A stretch of 64,000 nucleotides of DNA, taken from positions 104,675 to 168,674 of IMG/VR virus record IMGVR_UViG_3300033997_000478, one strand, 5' to 3'. Shown here piece by piece: positions 16,553 through 24,588 of the stretch (position 1 is its first letter; every line of letters starts with the position of its first letter). A model generated the notes under the pieces. That model was not told the origin of the DNA and did not search any database. It saw only the letters and a list, made by a program, of their open reading frames with translations. This DNA is from a virus. A program made the translations under genes and the position numbers.

Positions 16553-18022
16553 GTGAAGCAATATCTCGATCTTCTGCGTGACGTTCGCGAGAATGCACGT
16601 TACAAGCTGGACCGCACCAAGGTCGGCTGCTACTCAGTCTTCGGTCGACAGGTGAGGTTCAATCTTGCCGATGGTTTTCCGATGTGCACCACCAAGAAGC
16701 TGCACCTGCGTTCGATCATCCACGAGCTGCTGTGGTTCCTCAAGGGTGACACCAACATCGGTTACCTCAAGAGCCTGGGCGTGCGCATCTGGGACGAATG
16801 GGCCTCAGCGTCGGGAGATTTGGGGCCGATCTATGGGTTCGGCTGGCGGTACGCGCCCGTCGAAAATCCCAAGCATCTGGTCCAAGTTGCGATTCGCTCC
16901 GACCAAGATGCCGACTACGTGGAACAGATCCCCGCGTTCCAACCGCCCATCAAGTGCGATCTCAACAATGAACGCATGTGGGCCATCGAAGACCTGGGTG
17001 CAGACGGCGGGAACACCCGCTACAAGGTCCAGTTCGCCTCTGGTTTCATTGGTGAGATCTCGCGTCCGAACTGGCGTGCATTGACCGACTACGATGTGGT
17101 CGATGGTTACGCACGTACAGTGTGCGGTGTCGGCTATCTCGGTAATCCGGTCCTCAAGCACGACCGCCTGTACGCTCTTTGGCGTAACATGTTGGCCCGC
17201 TGCTACGACCCCGCACACCCCAGCTATCCGTCGTATGGCGGTGCGGGCATCACTGTCTCGCCGATCTGGCATAGCTACGAGCAGTTCGTTCGCACGACAA
17301 CGCGGCTACCGCTGTACGCACTGTGGAATATCCATCCGGGTAACTACGACCTGGACAAGGATTACTACGGAAGCGGCGTGTACTCGCCTAGCACCTGTGT
17401 GTTCATCCCACAGGAACTCAATGCCGCTCTCCCGAAGGACGGTATCGCGCTGGCCGTCAAGGGGCAGCTCTTTGCGAACTGGGAGGCCTTCGCGCGCCAC
17501 AACCGTATTCGCCCGGATTACATCAAGGCTCGAATCTCTGAGGGGCATAAGTGCGGCGAATTCCACCCGGACGATTTTGAAGAAGTTCGTCCGAAGGAAG
17601 GGTTCTTGTATCGACAGAAGTTCTACGTCGACCAGATCGCTGATGCCATCCATACGCTGCGAACGTCCCCGGCTTCCCGTCGGATCATCGTCAACGCCTG
17701 GCTACCGTCACTGATCGCAGACCAAGCACTTACCCCGTGTCATGCCATGTTCCAGTTCTACGCTGAAGAGCTGACCCTGCAAGAGCGCGCCACCCTGTAC
17801 ATCGCCAAGCAGTACCCGGAAGGCATCAGTGCGGCGCAGTACAACGCTGACCACCTGCTGGGTCTGGTCAAGATCTACGAGGAAGAATCCAAGCTCACCT
17901 TCCATGGCGAGTACGGTGCTGCTGGCCAGCCGGAATTGGAACAGCGACTGGAAATGATCGAAGTGATCCTCGAAGAGCACAAGATCCCGAAGCATCGCCT
18001 GTCCTGCCAGCTCTACCAGCGT
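16553..18022 (+). CDS. thyA: Thymidylate synthase, exon 1 (490 codons)
   Basis: Converts dUMP to dTMP with methylene-tetrahydrofolate. GTG start immediately after the HNH gene. ThyA signatures: N-terminal [36 protein letters not shown] (residues 79-99), then after a large insertion [24 protein letters not shown], and [14 protein letters not shown] with catalytic Cys396. SCQLYQR closes the exon. Residues about 100-356 are an in-frame HNH-like insertion, and residues 404-480 are a further 75-residue insertion of the type seen in some long ThyA proteins. Reading on past 18022 gives a stop within 9 codons; the remaining ThyA sequence starts at 19828. Spliced product 588 aa, about twice the usual ThyA. 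Confidence 0.93.
16850..17620 (+). mobile_element. In-frame HNH-like insertion inside ThyA
   Basis: The reading frame stays open, but about 257 residues separate the two halves of the ThyA fold. The insert contains the phage HNH-family pattern [11 protein letters not shown], then [19 protein letters not shown], then [18 protein letters not shown], then [20 protein letters not shown] and ELNA. It lacks intein hallmarks (no Cys/Ser/Ala at the junction, no His-Asn end). Its catalytic residues look degenerate, as no clear H-N-H triad is seen. Exact borders are uncertain by about 10 residues. Confidence 0.75.
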
Positions 18023-18125
18023 AAACAACACTGCGCCATTGCAGCGTGAGCTGCATTGAAACACATTCCTTAAAGCAATACATGTCCAGGAAGTAGTGTT
18101 CCGGGGCAATGACAGGAGAATTAAT

Positions 18126-18713
18126 TTGAGCGAACCACCGTCTGAACCAGAGGAATTCTGGAAAAGAGTCGAGAAATTCAAAAGACTAGAAGTCTCCAAT
18201 CTGGGTGGTGCGCGAACGGTGTGGCCGCACAAGGTTAAGGTTCTTCAGCCGATGAAGGCACCTTCCAGTAAGGATCATTACCTGAAAATTTCAGTTAGTC
18301 CTTCGGAAGGAGGTAAACAAAAACAGGTCATGATCCACACCCTCGTTGCTGAAGCTTTCATTGATCGACCATCGGGTATTGTCGATATGGAAGTCAACCA
18401 CAAGGATGGGGTAAAGACGAACAATGTTGCGACGAATCTCGAATGGACAACCCACCAAGGGAATATCCAACATTCGTTCGAAAGCGGATTGAGGGCGGCG
18501 TGTGTCGGTGAACTTCATCCACAGGCGAAATCCGTCCGGGCTATAAATGTGATGGACGGCGAAATTATCGCTGCCGGGACCGTTGACGAGTTGGCTCAGA
18601 AACTGGGCGTCGAAAGATCCTTCATTCGAAGGAGATTAAATGGAACCGTCACATCCATAAATCCTAAATTGCCTTACCGAATCGAAGGTCTGGGAAAGGG
18701 CAACACTACCTGA
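18126..18713 (+). CDS. Intron-encoded HNH homing endonuclease, 195 aa
   Basis: TTG start 7 bases after GGAG; an upstream GTG (18096) has no ribosome binding site. The N-terminus EEFWKRVEKFKRLEVSNLG is a NUMOD4 motif, followed by the I-HmuI-type HNH core (VNHKDGVKTNNVATNLEWTT, then HQGNIQHSFESGL). The C-terminal NUMOD1-like helix-turn-helix (AGTVDELAQKLGVERSFIRR) binds DNA. It is predicted to nick intronless thyA and promote intron spread. Enclosed by the 11-bp long-range helix, 5' of the catalytic core. Confidence 0.92.
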   Translation: MSEPPSEPEEFWKRVEKFKRLEVSNLGGARTVWPHKVKVLQPMKAPSSKDHYLKISVSPSEGGKQKQVMIHTLVAEAFIDRPSGIVDMEVNHKDGVKTNNVATNLEWTTHQGNIQHSFESGLRAACVGELHPQAKSVRAINVMDGEIIAAGTVDELAQKLGVERSFIRRRLNGTVTSINPKLPYRIEGLGKGNTT

Positions 18714-18856
18714 GCTAAATCAGTGTCCTCACCCAAAGGAATGTGTAAACCTCTCTAAAACGGGAAACTCTCGACTGAGACAATCCGTTGCTAAATCGAA
18801 ACAACCTGAATAAAGACCTACACTATCCTCAGGCTAGTAATCAGAGGAGAATTGTG

Positions 18857-19633
18857 ATGACAATTGCCGCCTATATCCTGACTGACCCCATCTCTGGGTT
18901 CGAGTACTACGGCAGCAGTGAAAATGTGGAAGTACGTCTTGATCGACACTTCCGCGACCTTCAAGCCAACCAACACCACAACAGTAGACTGCAGGAGCTG
19001 TACAACGCAGGTCGTGTGTTGGACAAGATCATCTTTGAAAGTAGTACAATCGAAGATGCCCGTGAAACCGAACTGGCGTTTATCAATTCCCACCAAGGTA
19101 GCTGGAGAATGATGAACATTGGTCTTGGCGTTAACGGGGGCGATAATCTCTCGAACCATCCAGAGCGGGAACGCATCATTTCGAAGATTTCTGAGTCCGT
19201 CCGAACGAGAATGGCTCAAATGTCACCGGAAGATCGCAAGGAAAAGTGGGGACGCCCAGGCGCCAGCAACCCCATGTTCGGTAGGACCCACTCTGAAGAG
19301 GTCCGCCTTGCAAGTTCCAAGCTTCATCGGGGGAACACCCACGCTCTGGGAAACGAATGGTCCCCTGAAGCTAGGGCAAAGTTGTCGAAAATAGCTTCCG
19401 AACGGACAGGAGACAAAAATCCTTTCTTCGGTAAGACGCATTCGGCAGAGAGTCGCGAAAAAATAAGGCAGGCCAAACTCGGCGGGGGACCGCCGACGAA
19501 TGCCATGAAGGTAATGGTCAAGGGTATCGTTTACAATTCTGTCAAAGATGCTTGCGATGGTGTCGGGATCTCGTATCCGACCATGGCTAAGCGTCTGAAA
19601 AGTGACGACCCCGATTATTCATTTGTCTCGTAA
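18857..19633 (+). CDS. Intron-encoded GIY-YIG homing endonuclease, 258 aa
   Basis: ATG 18857 lies 7 bases after AGGAG. Residues 1-95 form a GIY-YIG domain in variant form (AAYILTDP for GIY, FEYYGSS for YIG, VRLDRHF with the conserved Arg). Two NUMOD3 repeats follow (NPMFGRTHSEE, NPFFGKTHSAES) and a C-terminal NUMOD1-like helix-turn-helix (NSVKDACDGVGISYPTMAKRL). Size and layout resemble T4 I-TevI, which also lives in a thymidylate synthase intron. Located in the P6 extension of the intron. Confidence 0.93.
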   Translation: MTIAAYILTDPISGFEYYGSSENVEVRLDRHFRDLQANQHHNSRLQELYNAGRVLDKIIFESSTIEDARETELAFINSHQGSWRMMNIGLGVNGGDNLSNHPERERIISKISESVRTRMAQMSPEDRKEKWGRPGASNPMFGRTHSEEVRLASSKLHRGNTHALGNEWSPEARAKLSKIASERTGDKNPFFGKTHSAESREKIRQAKLGGGPPTNAMKVMVKGIVYNSVKDACDGVGISYPTMAKRLKSDDPDYSFVS

Positions 19634-19827
19634 AGGCCTAACGACTATCCAAAGTACCCTAGGACTAAAAGGGTAACGAGTAGAGTAGACTCCAAGTGGA
19701 GTCGAAAAGAGAGGGGTCTCCAAGGAAGGAGATCGTGATATAGTCTAAACTGCATGGTGACATGTAGCTGTCAAGCTTGAAGAACTTGACGGGTTAGGAG
19801 TAACGATCCTAACTGAAGGTCGGCATG

Positions 19828-20124
19828 AGCGCCGACATCTTCCTTGGCGTACCGTTCAACATCGCCAGCTACGCGCTGCTGACGCACATGGTGGCCCACG
19901 TGGTGGGCATGGCGCCGGGCGACTTCGTCCACACCTTCGGTGACCTGCACGTCTACTCCAACCACATCGACCAGATCGAGTTGCAGATGACCCGTGACCC
20001 GCTGCCGCTGCCCAAGCTGCTGCTCAACCCGGACGTGAAGAACATTGACGACTTCACCTTCGATGACATCCGTGTGGTCGGCTACGAGTCGCATCCGGCC
20101 ATCAAGGGCGACGTGGCGGTCTGA
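19828..20124 (+). CDS. thyA: Thymidylate synthase, exon 2 (98 codons)
   Basis: Continues directly from exon 1: [40 protein letters not shown] (dUMP and folate contacts), and RDPLPLPKL, ending GIKxxVAV-like (AIKGDVAV), the universal ThyA C-terminus. It has no start signal of its own apart from an accidental ATG at 19825 that lies across the splice site. Codon use is GC-rich like exon 1 and unlike the AT-richer intron. Confidence 0.95.
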   Translation, partial: SADIFLGVPFNIASYALLTHMVAHVVGMAPGDFVHTFGDLHVYSNHIDQIELQMTRDPLPLPKLLLNPDVKNIDDFTFDDIRVVGYESHPAIKGDVAV

Positions 20125-20126
20125 TC

Positions 20127-20234
20127 ATGTCTCACACTGGATTCTTCATCCTCTGCGGGTTTGTCATCCTCTGCCACGTTGGACTGTGCTTGGCACTCCA
20201 CTTGGAGTACCGGAAGTACTACCGGAAGTGGTGA
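20127..20234 (+). CDS. Short membrane peptide, 35 aa
   Basis: ATG 20127 two bases after the thyA stop. One hydrophobic Cys-rich helix (FFILCGFVILCHVGLCLAL) then a basic Tyr/Lys/Arg tail. Family unknown. Confidence 0.55.
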   Translation: MSHTGFFILCGFVILCHVGLCLALHLEYRKYYRKW

Positions 20235-20248
20235 AGTACAGACATAAT

Positions 20249-20268
20249 CCCCTCCCGATTGGGAGGGG
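20249..20268 (+). terminator. Hairpin after thyA block
   Basis: CCCCTCCC GATT GGGAGGGG. No T-run follows; the next gene's AGGAGG is 3 bases later, so it may instead occlude that ribosome binding site. Confidence 0.55.
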
Positions 20269-20280
20269 ACAGGAGGGCAC

Positions 20281-20475
20281 ATGCAACATGTCTTGGCAAC
20301 ACGAGCGAGCGGATCGCAGTTCCCCGTTCGTATCTACGACCAGCAGGTTACCGACCACGGCGTCAAGGTGACCCTACCTGCCTCTACGATGGAAACGCTG
20401 AAGCGTGAGAACGCAACCATCACACTGCGCATCCATGCCGTGGAGCAAACCACACACCGACTCATTGGGGGCTGA
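20281..20475 (+). CDS. Unknown protein, 64 aa
   Basis: ATG 20281 after AGGAGG. Beta-rich small protein, no recognised domain. A 17-codon frame (20477-20530, MAELEKRL...) follows and overlaps the next start by ATGA; it could be a coupling mini-ORF. Confidence 0.6.
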   Translation: MQHVLATRASGSQFPVRIYDQQVTDHGVKVTLPASTMETLKRENATITLRIHAVEQTTHRLIGG

Positions 20476-20526
20476 CATGGCCGAGCTCGAAAAGCGCCTA
20501 CCCTCCACCGCAACTGGAACCGAACA

Positions 20527-21120
20527 ATGACCTGTCCCGAACACACGATCGCTCTCAAGCAGAGCTACCTCGCCTGGCTCAAGGATGCCAACATCGATCG
20601 GCAGCTGAACCAGGATCCGCACACCGTCAACACGCTCCAGCACATGTTGCCGGTACTGGAATGGATCCACACCAACCTGAAGCGCCAGGACATGGCCGCC
20701 AGCTTCTCCGGTGAGACGCACGATGTCGCCCTCGAGCACTACCGGACGTTCGTGCTGGACATGGGTCGTCAGGGTGGTAACGCCATGCTGGCGCAGCTGC
20801 TCTGCAACGAAGATACCCTGCTCTTCGACGCAACCGATTACAGCGACCTCGTCGGGTACCGCGTCCAAGGTATTCCGGCCATCGATGAAAGCATCTACGC
20901 CCACCTGAAGAAAGCCAAGGTCGTCAAGAACGACGCCGCCGCCTTCATGGCCGAGCTGGACACCAACAAGTACGTGACTGTGGTCATCTACGGAACTCGT
21001 TCGCTGTCGCGATTCATTGGCGAAGGTACGGCGAAAGAGTACACCACGCGCAGCTTCCGCGACACGCTGTTCTATTCGCCCAATCGCGAGAACCTCAAGC
21101 ACGTCCTGATCATCGGGTAA
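20527..21120 (+). CDS. Unknown protein, 197 aa
   Basis: ATG overlapped by the stop of a 17-codon mini-frame. Soluble, helical, acidic. No recognised motif. The C-terminal third is beta-rich. Confidence 0.7.
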   Translation: MTCPEHTIALKQSYLAWLKDANIDRQLNQDPHTVNTLQHMLPVLEWIHTNLKRQDMAASFSGETHDVALEHYRTFVLDMGRQGGNAMLAQLLCNEDTLLFDATDYSDLVGYRVQGIPAIDESIYAHLKKAKVVKNDAAAFMAELDTNKYVTVVIYGTRSLSRFIGEGTAKEYTTRSFRDTLFYSPNRENLKHVLIIG

Positions 21121-21126
21121 CCGGCG

Positions 21127-21306
21127 ATGTTCGGCCATTTCAACAACATGTCCCACTTCGAGTACGAGTTCTGGAAGTTCCAGATGACTGCGTTGGCGAT
21201 GGGGTTCATCCTCCTCGTCCTCTTGATTGTCTGGATCATCGACTCGTGCACGAAATGGTGTCGCAAGCGCGGCGCACGCTGGCGTCGTAAACAACCACGG
21301 AGATAA
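21127..21306 (+). CDS. Small membrane protein with basic tail, 59 aa
   Basis: ATG 21127. Aromatic N-terminus, one hydrophobic helix at about residues 21-39, then a strongly basic tail with two Cys (CTKWCRKRGARWRRK). Single-pass protein with a positive cytoplasmic end; family unknown. Confidence 0.65.
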   Translation: MFGHFNNMSHFEYEFWKFQMTALAMGFILLVLLIVWIIDSCTKWCRKRGARWRRKQPRR

Positions 21307-21308
21307 TC

Positions 21309-21449
21309 ATGGCTGACTTTTGGGCTTCGGTCTTCATGACGATCGGCATCCTCATCGCTGCCGGGTTCGTCATTGGCATGATGATTACCGTCACCGGCGT
21401 GGCCAAGAAGGACCCGCCGCGTAGCGGTTGTGGTTCGGTGGAAATCTAA
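21309..21449 (+). CDS. Small membrane protein, 46 aa
   Basis: ATG 21309, 2 bases after the preceding stop, preceded by GGAGA. One hydrophobic helix (residues 7-30) and a short polar tail. Probably co-translated with the 59-residue protein. Confidence 0.65.
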   Translation: MADFWASVFMTIGILIAAGFVIGMMITVTGVAKKDPPRSGCGSVEI

Positions 21450-21470
21450 CCCCACCTAGGGTGATGAAGT

Positions 21471-21492
21471 GGAGGGCACTTTGGTGCCCTCC
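21471..21492 (+). terminator. Terminator
   Basis: GGAGGGCAC TTTG GTGCCCTCC followed by GGTTATACCGTTTT. Confidence 0.8.
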
Positions 21493-21579
21493 GGTTATAC
21501 CGTTTTAATGTTTCACACCACAGCCCCACCATGTGGACAATTGAAAGAAGTATTTGCTGTACCAAGGAGAACTACAAGA

Positions 21580-22053
21580 ATGACAGCCCCAAGAAACAAC
21601 CATCTGATGCGTTTGCCGCGTCAGTTTGATCTCCCGGTGTTGCGCGTGGTCACTGCCAACAACACCCGTTGGGAGTTCACCTTGGATGACAAGGACCACA
21701 TGATCTCCAGCTCCCAGCTGCGCAACCAGCTGGCCGACCAAGGGATCAGCAACTACTACATCGTCTACCTGCAATTGGAAGACATGTACCCGGCAGATCA
21801 AAACGGCGTGGTGTTGAAGTTCATGCCACATCGCTTTGTGGTGCAGATCAAGAGTTCGCCTGGTGTGTTTACCACTGAAGAACTCAACGAGGCCTTCCAG
21901 GCGCTGGTCTACGCTGTCAAGTACGAGGTCGATCGGATCTTGGACTTGGACGAAGCAGCCGAGACCCTACCCCACGTTGGCCGAGTGTTTGCCAACGACC
22001 GCAACAACCACCCTCGCGCCACCACAGCCACAGCCGTCTTCGGAGGAAGGTGA
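21580..22053 (+). CDS. Unknown protein, 157 aa
   Basis: ATG 21580 after AAGGAG with a long 10-base spacing; an upstream GTG at 21469 would run through the terminator. Soluble alpha/beta protein, no recognised family. Two bases separate it from the next gene start signal region, so the pair is likely an operon. Confidence 0.65.
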   Translation: MTAPRNNHLMRLPRQFDLPVLRVVTANNTRWEFTLDDKDHMISSSQLRNQLADQGISNYYIVYLQLEDMYPADQNGVVLKFMPHRFVVQIKSSPGVFTTEELNEAFQALVYAVKYEVDRILDLDEAAETLPHVGRVFANDRNNHPRATTATAVFGGR

Positions 22054-22054
22054 C

Positions 22055-22726
22055 ATGAAATCCGAATGTGTGGTAGTCAGTAACGGCGGCTCGTTGTTTC
22101 TCGTCGGACCGACTGGTAAAACCACCCCGTTGACTCTACTTGAACGGATCAGATTGGCTCTCACCAATCGGTATCCACAACGCGCCCTGAACGCCGTACA
22201 GACCAACGACAAGCTCGGCTGGCTGGAACCTACCCGACCCACTGTGGAAAACATCAGCCGCAGTGACCAACCCGTTCGTGGTGTGCTGAACATCACCATC
22301 GAACAGCTGTCCTGCATCGCTAACCCGGCGCCTTACCGCGGGGATGTGATGCTTCATGCGTACATGCCAGGTCATCCGCAGTTCGCTGAACGACTGGCCG
22401 AAGTCGACGAAGGTAAACCCGATTGTTGGAAGGCTACCGCGTATTGGTCGGTAGTTGGTGGTGGGGTGCAGATCGAACCGATACTGTTTGTTTTTGTGGC
22501 CAAGAGCATCGACCCGACCTTCCACACCATGACCGGCCTGGATCACCGGTTCCTGTACTACACCATGGTCGAACTGGCCCGGCAATTTGGCCATGCCTGG
22601 AACGCCTCCTCGTCCACCAAGGTCGTACTGCAAAACCTCCATCTGGACGGCAGTGAAGTTGACTGCCTTCCCATGAAGCCGCCCAAATCCCTTGATCGTA
22701 GTCTCCGCCGCCACGGTCCCCGTTAA
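22055..22726 (+). CDS. Unknown protein, 223 aa
   Basis: ATG 22055 after GGAGGAAGG. Contains GPTGKTTPL near the N-terminus, which resembles a shortened P-loop but lacks the right spacing, so I do not call it an ATPase. Basic C-terminus (SLRRHGPR). Function unknown. Confidence 0.65.
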   Translation: MKSECVVVSNGGSLFLVGPTGKTTPLTLLERIRLALTNRYPQRALNAVQTNDKLGWLEPTRPTVENISRSDQPVRGVLNITIEQLSCIANPAPYRGDVMLHAYMPGHPQFAERLAEVDEGKPDCWKATAYWSVVGGGVQIEPILFVFVAKSIDPTFHTMTGLDHRFLYYTMVELARQFGHAWNASSSTKVVLQNLHLDGSEVDCLPMKPPKSLDRSLRRHGPR

Positions 22727-22747
22727 CCCTCAAGTTCAGAAGAAACC

Positions 22748-23701
22748 ATGAGCAACTTCAACAAGCGCCAGATCCGCACCATGCTGGACAACTCCGCACG
22801 CGTGGCCAAACGCTACCGTTCGATCACCAACGTCTACCTGACCAACCCGGTGCATGGCCGCCTGTTCTTCCACAACAACATCCACGGCATGGCCATGGTG
22901 CAGGTGGTGGATACGCTGGCCAAGATGACCGGCAACGTCACCAAGGACGAGCTGGAGCTGCTGCACACTGCCGCTGCATGGCATGACTGCCACCACAGCG
23001 GTCACCCGGACAGCTGGCTTGATGAGAACGGTAAGGACAACATCGATCGCACGATCGAGCAGTACAATCTGTACGTCCAACAGCATCGCCAGGTCTGGAA
23101 CGCGGCCGTGGTGCGTCTGATCCGTGGCACCCGCTTCCCGTACGACTACGTGCTGCCGCGCACCACCGGTCCCGAAGCTGATCCGAATGGCCTGACTGAG
23201 CGTGAGGTCTTCCTGCTGGGTCTGCTGCGTGACGCCGACGCAGTGTGGGGCATGCTGCACGAGTACTCGGCCCAGTCCGTGGTTGGTCTGTGGCTGGAGC
23301 GCACCCATGCCGGCGAAGAAGAGAAGAACCCGGACCCGGAAGAAGTCGTGCGTCGTCGCATGGCTTTCCTGAAGAGCGTCAAGCCCTTCACCGCGGCCGG
23401 CAAGAACTTCTTCCGCGCTTTCTTGGATGAAACCCTGGAAGACACCGAGCGCCTGTATATGGAGATGACCCGCCAGAACCAGCTGGCAGAACTGGTCGGC
23501 GACCTCACCCTCGATGAATTGGCCCAGTACCGTGCCGGCAAGACCATCAACCAGATCCACGCCGCCCGCGCCGCCAAGGCAGCGCCGAAGCAGGGGGAAG
23601 AACTGGTCGACCTGGTTCCGACGCTGGATGCCGAACTGCCGATCAGCGGCATGCCGGTCATCTCGGCCAATGAAATCCTGGAAGCGCACGGCCTGAAGTA
23701 A
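22748..23701 (+). CDS. HD-domain phosphohydrolase, 317 aa
   Basis: The metal-binding pattern of the HD superfamily is visible: NNIHG (His), LLHTAAAWHDCHHSG (His-Asp), and LLRDADAVWGM (Asp), with the spacing of nucleotide phosphohydrolases. The C-terminal 90 residues are an Ala/Leu-rich extension. Substrate (dNTP, cyclic nucleotide or ppGpp-like) is not predictable. Well-formed GC-rich codon usage; closed by a terminator. Confidence 0.85.
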   Translation: MSNFNKRQIRTMLDNSARVAKRYRSITNVYLTNPVHGRLFFHNNIHGMAMVQVVDTLAKMTGNVTKDELELLHTAAAWHDCHHSGHPDSWLDENGKDNIDRTIEQYNLYVQQHRQVWNAAVVRLIRGTRFPYDYVLPRTTGPEADPNGLTEREVFLLGLLRDADAVWGMLHEYSAQSVVGLWLERTHAGEEEKNPDPEEVVRRRMAFLKSVKPFTAAGKNFFRAFLDETLEDTERLYMEMTRQNQLAELVGDLTLDELAQYRAGKTINQIHAARAAKAAPKQGEELVDLVPTLDAELPISGMPVISANEILEAHGLK

Positions 23702-23714
23702 GTTTCGCGCGGTG

Positions 23715-23737
23715 GGAGGCCCCTTCGGGGGCCTTCC
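23715..23737 (+). terminator. Terminator with TTTATGCC
   Basis: GGAGGCCCC TTC GGGGGCCTTCC followed by GCTTTATGCC. Confidence 0.85.
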
Positions 23738-23786
23738 GCTTTATGCCCTTCACGCCGTAAATTTCCCCACCGAAGAGAGACTCTGT

Positions 23787-24002
23787 GTGAAACCCTACAC
23801 CCCTCTGAAAACCGCCGTCATCGTCGGTGTGATGATCTTCAGCGCCGCCATGTTGATCATCGCCCTGGTCTGCCTGTGGTCTGTCTTTGATGACTTGCTG
23901 ATCGGCAATGTTGTCGGCGCTGGTCTGAAGTTGTTGACCGGCCTGATCAGCGCCATCGTGGGTCTCATCCTCACTTTCACCACCGTCCGCCTCCTGAGGT
24001 AA
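23787..24002 (+). CDS. Two-helix membrane protein, 71 aa
   Basis: GTG start after GAAGAGAGA; the longer frame from 23712 would cross the terminator. Hydrophobic helices at about residues 9-32 and 44-66. Family unknown. Confidence 0.65.
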   Translation: MKPYTPLKTAVIVGVMIFSAAMLIIALVCLWSVFDDLLIGNVVGAGLKLLTGLISAIVGLILTFTTVRLLR

Positions 24003-24005
24003 AAA

Positions 24006-24551
24006 ATGTCGACCGAACGCAACCACCCGCGTGATCAGAACAGCTCCGCCGTTGATGCCATGTTGAAGGACATGGCCGAGCGTGTCGAGGCAATTGGGAA
24101 GGTCACCGAAGATGACATGCTTTTCGACATCCCCACCGGCCTGATCCCCGGTTGCGACAACAAGATGCTCAAGACCGGTCTGCTGCTTATCTACGTCTAC
24201 CCTGACGCCGATATGGACAAGGTCAAGGCACATTGCCAGAAGATCACCGAAGTCTTCGGGGAGCGGCTGTACTCCTACGATGACACCGGTCGTGGGCACT
24301 ACAGCGTCAGCTCGCGCGAAGAAGAGCGCAACCGCCTGCGTCAGCTTCGCACCGATGCCAACAAGGACTTCAAGACGGCCATCGTGGTCAGGCCGCTGCC
24401 CCATGATCGCTGGTCCGATACGCTGGAGCAGGAAGCTGATACCTCCATCTACTTCTACGCCGGCGTGAACCGGCTCTACACCATCCTCGAACGCGGTAAG
24501 CTGCGCCGCGCCGATGCGCCGAAAGATACCAATCGGGTTCTTTCGCTGTAA
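24006..24551 (+). CDS. Unknown protein, 181 aa
   Basis: ATG 24006 after GAGGTAAAA. Soluble, charged, with a helical centre (REEERNRLRQL). No motif recognised. First of a run of genes (24006-27877) with similar style and spacing. Confidence 0.7.
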   Translation: MSTERNHPRDQNSSAVDAMLKDMAERVEAIGKVTEDDMLFDIPTGLIPGCDNKMLKTGLLLIYVYPDADMDKVKAHCQKITEVFGERLYSYDDTGRGHYSVSSREEERNRLRQLRTDANKDFKTAIVVRPLPHDRWSDTLEQEADTSIYFYAGVNRLYTILERGKLRRADAPKDTNRVLSL

Positions 24552-24588
24552 TCTAGCAGCAACCCTCAACTGAAACAAAGGTGAAGTA

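Larger units (their letters stand above)
18023..19827 (+). mobile_element. Group I intron in thyA with two endonuclease ORFs
   Basis: Exon 1 ends in T and the intron ends in G, as group I splicing requires, and the join restores LYQR-SADIFLG of ThyA. Core helices are visible. P7 pairs GACTAT (19643-19648) with ATAGTC (19740-19745). P5 pairs AACGG (18759-18763) with CCGTT (18785-18789). P8 pairs GGTCTCC with GGAGATC (19715-19734). A hairpin GACTCC AAGT GGAGTC lies at 19688-19703. P9-type hairpins lie at 19757-19813, one with a GTGA loop. An 11-bp long-range helix (ACACATTCCTT 18061-18071 with AAGGAATGTGT 18736-18746) encloses the first ORF. The second ORF lies in the P6 region, as in phage T4 td. 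I could not identify the P1 guide pairing cleanly. Confidence 0.93.

Noticed and set aside
16850-17620. Intein in thymidylate synthase
   Set aside because: No Cys/Ser/Ala start, no His-Asn end and no Hint blocks; it is an HNH-type insert instead.
22055-22726. ATPase call from GPTGKTTPL
   Set aside because: Spacing is one residue short of a Walker A motif and no Walker B is seen.
22736-23689. 317-codon minus-strand frame
   Set aside because: Same length as and fully opposite to the HD-domain gene, which has catalytic motifs.
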